Origin: Tritrichomonas musculus
Taxonomy: Eukaryota; Parabasalia; Tritrichomonadida; Tritrichomonadidae
Direction: 5' to 3'
DNA length: 64,000 bases
Assembly: GCA_039105265.1 (NCBI GenBank)
Contig: JAPFFF010000016.1
Coordinates: forward strand, 1,240,001 to 1,304,000
A program made the translations under genes and the position numbers. The notes beneath the pieces are model-generated. The model saw only the letters and a list, made by a program, of their open reading frames with translations. It had not been told where the DNA came from and did not search any database. Shown here in pieces: positions 11,101 through 21,700 of this stretch. Position 1 is the stretch's first letter. Each line of letters starts with the position of its first letter.

Positions 11101-11471
11101 ACGTTATGGACGGCACAATTATAATTATAATATAAAGTAACCACGCTTATAATAATTATCATAATAATAATAAAATAGATATATAGCAGTAGTGAACCGT
11201 AGGCTAGGCCAAATAAAATGCCCCAGCCTACCACTACTCCAAGGGCTCCCACCCCTGGACCCCGCCTTACAAAGTCTTCAAAAAGCTCCAACAGTCCATA
11301 TAATTCAAAAAGTTGGTAACAAAAAAATTCTAAGCAAAAAGTTTTATGGTCTCGTTATCAAAATTATTTTAGGGCAAATAATCTACCTAAACCAATTTAT
11401 GGGATAAAGACGAGGTTGATGTTAATATTCTTAATATTTTCATCATGAATGTAACGTTATGGACGGCACAA
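11099..11471. repeat. Insertion flanked by 20-bp direct repeats
   Basis: TAACGTTATGGACGGCACAA occurs at 11099-11118 and again at 11452-11471, bracketing ~333 bp that contain GC-rich repeat copy B. A further ~19-bp piece at 11136-11154 (AGTAACCACGCTTATAA) recurs inverted at 11569-11588. The left border is thus a patchwork of one direct and one inverted copy of sequence from the right side. Confidence 0.6.
11195..11390 (+). repeat. GC-rich dispersed repeat, copy B
   Basis: Matches the minus strand of the repeat at 640-840: CACTACTCCA, a CACCCCTGGACCCC core, TCAAAAAGCTCCAAC, and GTCTCGTTATCAAAATTATT. It is preceded by a hairpin with arms GTAGGCT and AGCCTAC, as in copy A. By eye the two copies agree at roughly three quarters of positions, so they are old relative to the surrounding arms. 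Confidence 0.6.
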
Positions 11472-11972
11472 ATGGACGTCCTTATATCGAAGATTGTGCC
11501 AGAGCTATATGGTGCAAGTGTTAAGGACAGGCTTAACGAAGTATTATAAATATGATTACAAATATTTTTATAAGCGTGGTTACTTTTATTTCGAAAATAA
11601 CTGATGTAGAAATGGGGGATGGAGATTCCATGGAAAATACATATAAATGCTATAAGCTGATAGAATAGGTGAACTGGCACCTCCAGATGATCCCAATATC
11701 GATCAATAATTTCTTAATGAGATAGAAAATGACTGATAAGAAAAGGAAATAATTGTTTTTGTTGAAATAAGAATTCCAAGTCAAGAATATTAAAATGATT
11801 TTTTAAATCAAATAACTGTTTAATTTGACAAGAATATAAGTAATAAGATCAAATGATATTTTTTTTAATATGGAGCTACAATATTATCAATTGTTTCACG
11901 GCAAAACAATGTGAAAAGCTTTATATAAATTAAACTATATAAAGTTTAAGATGGAATGAACAAAATATCTCT
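11452..11972 (+). pseudogene. Decayed unknown gene, distal part, stops mostly at apparent Gln positions
   Basis: After the inserted repeat, protein-like sequence resumes: MDGTNGRPYIEDCARAIW, then in another frame PELYGASVKDRLNEVL, then from about 11670 a long frame reading APPDDPNIDQ, FLNEIEND, EKEIIVFVEIRIPSQEY, NDFLNQITV, ATILSIVSRQNNVKSFI and DGMNKISLNI. This last frame is broken by about ten stop codons, mostly TAA, several at positions where Gln would read naturally (CAA to TAA is one C-to-T change). It ends where the right arm begins at 11973. Function unknown; dead under the standard code used by all intact genes here. Confidence 0.4.
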
Positions 11973-14336
11973 GAATATTTAAAAAATATTAATATCCCAT
12001 CAAGAAAAATTTGTAAAACGATAAAACTTAAATTTGAAAAGAAAAAATTGAGAGAAAAAAATATTTGAATAGGCATTCAAATTAGATTTATTTTGAATAA
12101 AACATTTTTATCTCAATAATATAAATAAATTATAGAGATATTTTAGATAAAAAAACTATTATATATTATATAAAATATTATATGTACTTATGAAAAATAC
12201 AAACAAATTATACTATGAGTTTTTGTGTTAAAAATTTGCACTACTCAATTTTTTTTTTTTATTCATTTTTAATTCTGAATTTACTTATGTGCTTAGTTAT
12301 TTTGGAAATGAAATTTCCCTATATTAAAGATGATAGTCTATTTTATTATTAAAATTTAATAATTAAAAATCATAGAACCTCTAAACATCATTAAAATTCA
12401 TAAATATCGCAATTAATTGATTTATTCAGCTGATAAATAATTATATTTGCTTGATATGATTTTATATAACAACTATTTGTTATTATTCCCCCGAAAACTT
12501 TGATTTTTAATGAACATAAATATTCATGCAATTATTTCCATTTCAACTCCAAAATGAAAATAATATATTTAATATGCTTTATTAAATAAATATATATTAA
12601 AAAAATTATATTTTGTAATAACAATTCCTTATTAAAAAAACATTAATTATAATATAATAGAATTATTAACACCAATCGTCGACAAAATAAAATATTAATG
12701 TAAATAAACACTCAACAGAAAGGATTATTCCCCAGGATTTCAAAAATAAAAAATGCGATATGGAATTTTATAAGTCTACTATAAATTTTATTTAAAAGAC
12801 ATAATATCATTTTATCATTTAGCACTAAAATAGAATGTCAAAACCATTAATCTACAAGTCCTTTGGATGATCAAAAAAAATATCATTAGTCATTAATTTC
12901 ATCACACTTGAAATAATTATGTAATGTATCATTAAGGATTATTTTATCTAATATAAATAATCAATATATTTAAAAAATATTGTTTTTTCTTGTTCTTATA
13001 ATAAGATATAAATGCTTTTTTAAGGCTTCTTAACGTACGAAAAACGGTTACCCTTGCTCCTTTCTCGATTATAAAATAGGTTATTTTACAACTTATATTG
13101 ATAATTATCCACTTAAAAATTTAGTAATCTTTATTCCACATAATGTATTTATGAATATTTTTGTTTTCAAACAATATCTATTAAAAAACTATTTTAATTA
13201 AATACTTATTTATTATGCAGCAAAATTTAGTATTATATATTATATAACATCTAATTTAGATTTAAATATTATTATTATACAAAGCTAATATTAAGATATT
13301 TTGATTTTATATAATTATTTTTCTTTCCTACTTTTTCTATGTCAATAATTCTTAATCTTCATTCAATAAAAACATCACAAAAAGTTGCCGATAAAAGGCA
13401 TTATCTCAAAAAATTGATTTAAAATATTCATCAACTGATATAAACTTTTCTCAAAATTACAAATAATTATTGAAAAATTTAAATAAGTTATAGAAAAAAA
13501 AAAATAATTTTAAAATGTTGATATATCAAAATATGATATAGATTTTTCTAGTAAAAACAATTTATATACTACTCAAATATATTCCAAATAATATAAAAAT
13601 CAAAATACTTTAAATAAATACAGTAATATATCTTGATTTAATACCAAATACGTTTATAATAAGTTTTGATTTAATCATAATCTTCATTTTTCTACATCAA
13701 AAAAATAAAATAAGAAAAAATGATTTACATATTTTCTAATATTGATTCACATATATATATTTTAATATGTTTTTGTTAGCAATTTACTGATTGGTTTATG
13801 AATATTATAGAATAATCGTATATATTCAGAGGGTTTTTTATAACGTTTAAAGCTAGTATAATATGTAAAAAATGATAAAGAATATTATTCGAGGAGATTT
13901 TCTATCTATTTCAACAATGAACCAAGAAAATTAAATTATTAGATATAAATCGCTGATCTAAAAATATACGAATTAGCATTTTATATCGCAAAGTTCGACG
14001 TAAAACTCAATTGTCTACAATGTCCTGGTACTTACAAACTTTTTTCTCGTGGAGTTTGTTGCGATTAAATTAGATATTATATTTGAAAAAGGAATTTTGG
14101 GATAAAAATTGCGTCATTGTAATCTCCACGGAACCCCGATTAATATATATTTTTTTCGGCTTCTTACTCTATAAATGCTGCAGCGCTTAACATTTTGGAA
14201 TTTTTTAATGATATGTTTTTGAGAGGAAAAATGATACTAAATATTTTTTCTTTATCAATTGGAGATATTATTTTTTTTACCTTTTCAATTTTTGATAACT
14301 TAAGTGAAAAATTGAGTACTTAGGTGAAATAGTCCC
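11973..14336 (-). repeat. Right terminal inverted repeat of the MULE-like element
   Basis: Reverse complement of 6090-8452, matching from GAATATTTAAAAAATATT inward to the GGGACTATTTCACC tip at 14336. The tip is followed by a second copy of the outermost 110 bp (14337-14446), so the true outer end of the element, next to the target duplication, is 14446. Confidence 0.9.
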
Positions 14337-14446
14337 AAAAATGATACTAAATATTTTTTCTTTATCAATTGGAGATATTATTTTTTTTACCTTTTCAATT
14401 TTTGATAACTTAAGTGAAAAATTGAGTACTTAGGTGAAATAGTCCC
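14227..14446. repeat. 110-bp tandem duplication of the element tip
   Basis: Two units (14227-14336 and 14337-14446), each starting AAAAATGATACTAAATA and ending AGTCCC, appear identical. Only the right end is doubled. It therefore carries four of the putative subterminal sites, against two on the left. Confidence 0.85.
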
Positions 14447-14455
14447 ATATATTAA

Positions 14456-15789
14456 AAATATTTTAATATTATGATATATTTAAAATATACATATTTTTAA
14501 GAAAAGTTAAAAATATAATCTAAAATCAACAAATAATTTGTGTGGGCACCTTTTTTCTCAAACCGTACCAAATACAACCATATTATTTCATTCAACATAT
14601 AAACTAATAATGTATTCAAAAAAATGATCGTCATTTCAATAATAAATCTTTATTCAAATGATAATTATTAATTTATCTTAATACTCAATAAAATAAACCA
14701 TATTATATATATAAATATATTATAAGACATTACATAAAAAATAAATAAAATAATATAAATAAAATATATTAAAATATTATATAAATAAATCAGCTGCAAT
14801 ATAAAATAAAATTATTTCAATTTTATAATAATCCTTTGAAATATTACTCAATTTTCATTGAAATATTTTCTTTCAAATCAAATAACTTTTGTTAATGATA
14901 TTCAAAATTGAGAATATAATTTCTCTAACAAAAGTTCTCCATAGCCATGTAGTCATAGAAATATAATATATATTAATATCTCGAATTCAAACATATAAAA
15001 CATTATATACTTTATATTATAGCATAAATATAAAATATATAAAATAATATTTTATTATTATTCTTCGAATTTTTAGACTGGATCTCTTCAAGAATACCTC
15101 TAATAATACCAATATTAATATTTTATTTCAAAATTTTGAAAGTAAAAATATGAACTTTTTTATGGTTGAATGTTAAAACGCTTTTATATTTAGTTATGCT
15201 TATAATTTATTCTCATAATTTATTATATATGATTATATAAGTCTTTTATAAAGTATTTCATTATAAAATATTAAAATTATTTACTCAATCATAAAATAAT
15301 CTTTTCCAAAAAATTGAAAGCGCTTCAAAATAACTCCCATGTAATAGAAATAAATATTTAAAATTACTGATATAATGTAATGAAATCTTACGATGTATGG
15401 ATACATTGAAATTCTAATGAATAGAAAATTCTATGTTCAGTTAAAAAATTCTATGTTCACTTTACAAAATATTATTAATTCTTTTTTTATACAAATTGCA
15501 TTAATTGATCTTATTTAATAAAAATGAATAATTTCGAAAAATTCTATACAAATTATAATCGTTTTTTTACAACTATATTTTTTGTTGTAAAATTTAGATT
15601 AAAAATAAATCAAGCATATAACTCTTTTTTTTATAAAAAAAGCATATTTTTTGAAAAGATATTTCTGAGATGATGTTATAATCACAACAAAATCAATAGG
15701 AAATAATTTAGAATTATATTAACAAAACATTTATTAATCTAATTATTTATATAATATTAATATATAAAATAATGTAAACAAATAATAAA
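14456..15789. other. AT-rich intergenic stretch upstream of the Pmp-like gene
   Basis: Extremely AT-rich, with no open frame of coding character and no RNA gene. No TCAYW initiator-like motif was found in the last ~70 bp before the start codon at 15790. Confidence 0.5.
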
Positions 15790-18700
15790 ATGGTTATAAA
15801 TATATTTATTCGAGAAAAATATGAGGATATGGCTATTGATTTTCAAAAACAGCATCAACCTAGAATAATTAAATTTTTTTGTGATTATTCGATGTTAATT
15901 TTCATAATATTTTTTGGGATACTTTCGTATCCAAACAGTAAATCATCAAATAAATATAAAAAATCAAAAATTAACAGGGAATTTAATCAAAAAAAGTTAG
16001 ATTTAAATAATTATCCAAATTTTGTTTCTTTTGATAGCGTAGAATCAAAAAACCAAAATAAGCTACTTGATAACGAAAGATTTATTGACGATTATTCCAA
16101 TAAAGAAACTTCAAATGAGCAATTAACGCTTATTATTGATGATACAGTTTCATACGATAGAATTTCTAATTCCAAATTCATTGATTGCACTCTTAACGAA
16201 GGCGAAACTCATTTATTTGTTGTCAAAAAAAAGTTTACTTTTGAAGATATCGAATTCTCATTTCCAAATACTAATATCGGTGCAATTAAAATCGACTGTT
16301 CTGAAAAAGTTACAATCACCAATTGTAAATTTACAGGATGCGCAGTAAGTAATGGACTCGGAAGTGCCATTTTTGTATCTCCGACTTCTCAAAAAGCGAC
16401 AGAAGAATCAGCGTTTATTTACGAGTTTACTGGTTTGACGATTACTCAAAGTCAAGCTGACGGTTTTGCCATTTATATAGACAACAATCATCAATCCTTT
16501 TTGATTCAAGGCGGTACGTTTAATTTCAACCAAGTTACAGGCAATTGTGGGGGCATTAAACTCATCAACATTGAAAAAGTTGAAATTTCAAAGTGTACTT
16601 TTTCAAACGTAGGCAATTCAGGGGCGGTTAACTACGTTCACAATGACATAGACGAAGCTTATTCAATCGATGTTGAAGAATGTACTTTTACAGAATGCTC
16701 AGGAAGAGTGGTTCAAATTGACGTTAAAACTGGCATTTCAGATCACATTTCACTCTTAAATAATCATTATGAAAGATGCAAAAAAGGAGACTCTGACTCA
16801 ATTATCTTTGGGATTACAGAAACATCTAACTCAATATTGTTAACTGCTAAGAACAACGTACTTCAAAATAGCCAGACTTCTGGTTATACAGTTCAGTTTT
16901 CATTAAATGCATCACCTGACAATTTGGACCCAATAATCTTCGAAGACAACACCATTAATTTTGACGATGCCAACAATGCAGGCCACGGAATTCTTGTTAT
17001 GCAGTCAAACAGAGACATTACTATCCGTAATTGTACGTTTAAACACGTCTTCAAGGGAGGGGATCCTTACTGGGCATCAACGATTATTGCCGATAAATTT
17101 AGAAACGTTGTCATTGAAGACTGCAAGTTTAATGATTGCGGAATCAACAATGCAGGCAATGTTATTTGCATTTATACTCAAGTGACAAAATGTCGCATTG
17201 AGAATTGCAATATTTATTTCTCAATTCTAGGCGAGAATACCTGCGGTTCTGCTGTTTCAAGTTACATTGATAACATGCAAATTATTGGCAACACGTTTGA
17301 ACGATGCAATACAAATTCTCTTCGTATTGATAAAGGTAATAGTGGGGATCAATTCGAATTGGTCAACAACTACTTTAAAGGCTGCGACCGTGGCGATATT
17401 ATTGGTTTTATTAATAAATTAAGTCGAACACCAATTATTCAAGGCAACATATTTGAAAAGAATACGAATGGACGTGCGTTTATTTTCAAGTGCGATTCGA
17501 ATGTTGGTAGCATTATCTTTGAAAATAACACATTCAAAGAGCATAAATGCAATTCGGGAGGTTTTGGAGGTGATATTGATGCCGATAATAAAGCAATTGA
17601 TATAACTTTTTTGGATTGCAAATTCATTGATAATGAACAAGGCACAAATGGAGGTGGCTTCAACTGCAATGATAATCTTAAACAATACAAGATAACATTT
17701 ACTGGCTGCACTTTTTCAAATAACAAAGCAAATGGCAATGGTGGTGCACTCTTCCTTAATTCAAACCAAGAGAATACAATCACTGGTTGTACATTTGAAG
17801 GAAATTCAGCCAACTCTAGAGAAGGAGGTGCAATTTATGTTAATAATCAAAAAGTTACAATTTCAAAATGTACATTTTCTCAGAATAAAGCTTCAACAGG
17901 ACAAGCAATCTGTGTTGGTAATGTCGATGCGCAGATTATAATTAATCAAGAATCTAGCTTCATTTCTAATATGAATGAAGAAGTTACTAATGATCAATAT
18001 ATGATTGTTCTGAGGAATGCTGACATTGAACTAGCAAATGTTGAATTTAGATGCCCATCAGTAAATGGTAAGCAATCATATCCAATTTTATTTGAGTCAA
18101 GTTCACAAACAAAAGCAAACTTCCAGAATGTTGCTTCTCATGATTCACCACTTCTTGTTATTCCATCAGCACAGACTAATTTTGTTCCTCTTAGTTCTCT
18201 TTCTTTTCTAAATTGTCAAGGTAATGAATTTATTATTCAAAACTTTAATCCTAATTTTGAAATAACAGATTCAGTCATTCAATATGACAATGGTGCCACA
18301 AACACATTTGGTGGAATTCAAATCCTTTCAATTGGATCCGCATCGATCATTAATACTAGATTTATTAATGTTAATAAGGATTCAATTATTAATTATAATC
18401 ATGCGAATAAGGCAACATCTGATAATTCATTGAAAATTGAAGGTTGCAGATTTGAAAATTGCGTCGGATGCTGCTGTTATTTGAGTGTTGAATCAGAATC
18501 ATTGGATAGCATTCAAATTAATGATTGCACCTTTGACTCATGCAAGAAAATTAATTATAAGACTGTAGCTGTTGGTGCTTCTCAGACTTCTGATTCCATT
18601 TCTTTAACTGTCGATAATTGCCAGTTTAATAATTGCGGTCAAGGGCAAAGTGAAGTTTACATATTTTATTGGGAAGTAAATAAAGCAGCCAATGATGGTG

Positions 18701-21700
18701 GTGAATTAACATTCAATAATAATAAGTTTCATTTTGATAGCTTAGATCAAGCTTGCGTTGCATTCCGAATTCTTCAAGAAGGAAAAAGAGTTACATTCCA
18801 TAATTGCTCATTTGATAATTCTCCTAACAGTAAGAGTTCTCCTTGGGAAACAACAATATCAGCAAATAGATTATCTAATATTGATATTGACCAATGCACA
18901 TTCACCGAATGTGGGCATGGTGGAAATGTTATTGTTATTGAATCTGGAGTAAGTAAATCAACAATTCAGAATAGCACAATTGAATTTGCATCCTCAAATC
19001 AATGTGCATCAGGCATTTCCTCATATATTGATAACATTGCTCTAATTGGAAACAGAATTTTTAGATGCAATGAAAATTCAATTCGTATTCAATGCAAAGA
19101 AAACAACGATCAATTTCAATTGATCGAAAACTACTTTACTGGGTGCAATAATGGATATATAATTGGTATATATGGGAAATTTAGTCAAGAACCAATTATC
19201 AGAGGAAATACTTTTGAAAAAAATCAGAATTTGTGGAAAGTTTCATTTGATATTAAATGTAATTCAAATGTTAACAAAATTATTTTTGAAGATAATACAT
19301 TCAAAGAACATCAAAGCAGTCTTGGAGGATTTGGTGGCCAAATTTCTGCAGACAATGGCGCTCTTGAATTAGACTTTCTGAACTGTAAATTTATTAATAA
19401 TGAACAAAACTCAGAAGGAGGTGGTTTTCAGAGTAATAATAAACTTAACAGGTTCAAACTAACATTTACTGGCTGCGTTTTTACTAATAACATTGCCAAA
19501 GGAAAAGGAGGCGGTCTCACAATTAATACCAATCAAGATGTAACAATTAGTGGATGCACTTTCAATGGAAACAAAGCTACTGATGTCAATGAAAACACCA
19601 AAGGTGAAGGAGGTGCAATTTATATTTATGAGAACACTGAACAAAATGAACGAAGAATTACAATACAAAATTGTCATTATGAAAACAATAAAGCAGATAA
19701 CGGATGCTCAATTATGTCTAATTCTAAGAAGATACTGAATATTGACTCATGTACCTTCATTCATACTGAATCACCTTTAAGTACCAATCGAATTGATGTT
19801 GTTACATATTCATCAACTGTTCTTTTTGGCTATAACACAATTGACTTCTCTGCAATTACTGAAGAACTTGGATTAATCAAGATTGCAAATGTTGGAGACA
19901 TTAAAATTTTTGATTCCAAGTTTAAACAGGTAAAAGCAAATGGTGTCGTTTCGTATAATGCAAATGCTCAAGGAACAAGCAGTAATTCATTTACTGTTGA
20001 AGAATGCATCTTTGAAGATTGTAAAGGTGTATGCTGCTACATGAATATTGTATCAGGATCACTTGAAAAAGTAAACATGAATTTAAACGTTTTTGATAAA
20101 TGCCAAAATAACAACTTAGATGCCACATCAATCTTTATTACGCAAACAGCTGATTCGATTTCACTTGATATTTTAAATAACACATTTTCAAATTGCCCAG
20201 TATCAAGAACTAACACATATACATTATCATTGACTTTTAACAGGGCAGCAGATGGTATAAATGCAATTTTATTCAAGGACAACACAATTAGTTTCGATGA
20301 TCCTTATAAGGCAGCTCAGGGAATGTTCATTAGGCAATCAAATAGAGAAATTATAATTCAGAATTGCTCATTCAAACACTGTTTCAAAGGAGGAAATCCT
20401 TATTGGGCATCATCAATTATTGCTGAAGAAGTATCAAATATAGTTGTTGAAGAATGCAAGTTTAATGATTGTGGCATTAATAATGGTGGCAATATTATTA
20501 ATATTTATAGTACAGTTACAAAGGGTCGTGTTGAAAATTGTTATTTTTATCATACAACTAATGAAAACGAAAAATGTGGCTCTGGCATTGCCACCTATGT
20601 TGATAACATGGCTATTGTTGGTAACACATTTATAAGATGTGCAGCAGATACAGTTAGAATTCAAGGTAAAGAACAAGGAGACAAACTTGAATTGATTGAT
20701 AACTACTTTACAGAATGTGCTCGTGGAAACATAATTGGCCTATATAGTAAATTCAGCCAAACACCAACAATCAGTGGAAATGTATTTGAAAAGAATCAAA
20801 ATTCTGGTGTTGTAATGTTTGTTTTCAAATGCAACTCAAATGTTGAAGAAATGATCTTTGAAAATAATACATTCAAAGAGCATGTAAGCAAGTACGGAGG
20901 ATTCGGCGGTGAAATTCATACTGATCGTAATTCTATTAAAGTAACCTTTTTGAACTGCAAATTCATTAATAATGAAGGGAACAAGGCAGGCGGTGGCTTC
21001 AATACAAATGATAATTTGAACAAAGCCGTATTGACATTCACTGGCTGTATATTTTCAGACAACAGAGTAGATGGCAATGGTGGTGGCCTTCTCATTAATT
21101 CACCATATGATGTAACTATTGAAGGTTGCGAATTTTTGAGAAATGATTGCACTAATGGAAATGGAGGAGGTTTATATGTATCTTCTGATAATTCCATCAC
21201 CGTTTCAAGTTGTATTTTTGATGATTGTAGCGGATCTGATGCCAGATGCTTCTCAATTACTTCCAAAGCAAGTGTTACTTTTGATAACAATGTTATTCAA
21301 AACATGAAGGCAAGTGGTGAAAATGGTTACTTTGGATCCATTAACTATCCAACTGATACTAGTGAGTTTGTATTGAACAACGTTAGTTTCATTGATAATA
21401 AATGCGATAGTTTATATGGAGGAGGAGCTGGATTAAAGTTAACTAATTCAGGCAAAATATTATTTAAAGATTGCAAATTTATTCGAAACTCAGCTGTTCA
21501 AAATACAAATGCTCAACGCCCTGTAAATGATGGCGATAGTTCTTATTATAATGGTGACGGAGGAGGAATTCAATACGGTTACTCTGAAGCATTTTATAAT
21601 GTTGATATTGAATTCAATGGCTGTCATTTTGAAGAAAATAAAGCATTCAGGCATGGTGGTGCTATCGCAATCCAAACCTTAAAATCTGTTATTATTAAAT

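Larger units (their letters stand above)
6090..14446. mobile_element. 8.36-kb foldback transposon, Mutator-like (MULE), non-autonomous
   Basis: Two inverted arms of about 2.36 kb face each other across a 3.5-kb centre. The outer ends start GGG and finish CCC, and the same 9 bp, ATATATTAA, lies immediately outside both (6081-6089 and 14447-14455). Nine-bp target duplications and long terminal inverted repeats are characteristic of Mutator-like elements, which are known from Trichomonas. The arms matched everywhere I compared them apart from an A-run length near 8166 (11 versus 12) and two bases close to the tip, so the insertion is recent or the arms are kept alike by conversion. No transposase with recognisable motifs is inside, so it depends on another copy. 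The MULE assignment rests on ends and target size, not on protein. Confidence 0.75.

Noticed and set aside
11670-11972. Alternative genetic code with TAA/TAG read as Gln
   Set aside because: Every intact gene in the window ends with a normal stop and shows no internal TAA/TAG, and TGA stops occur in the same frame; decay explains it better.
6090-14446. Assembly-error explanation for the large palindrome
   Set aside because: Not excluded, but the 9-bp target duplication, one-sided tip duplication, A-run length difference and two tip mismatches argue for a real element.
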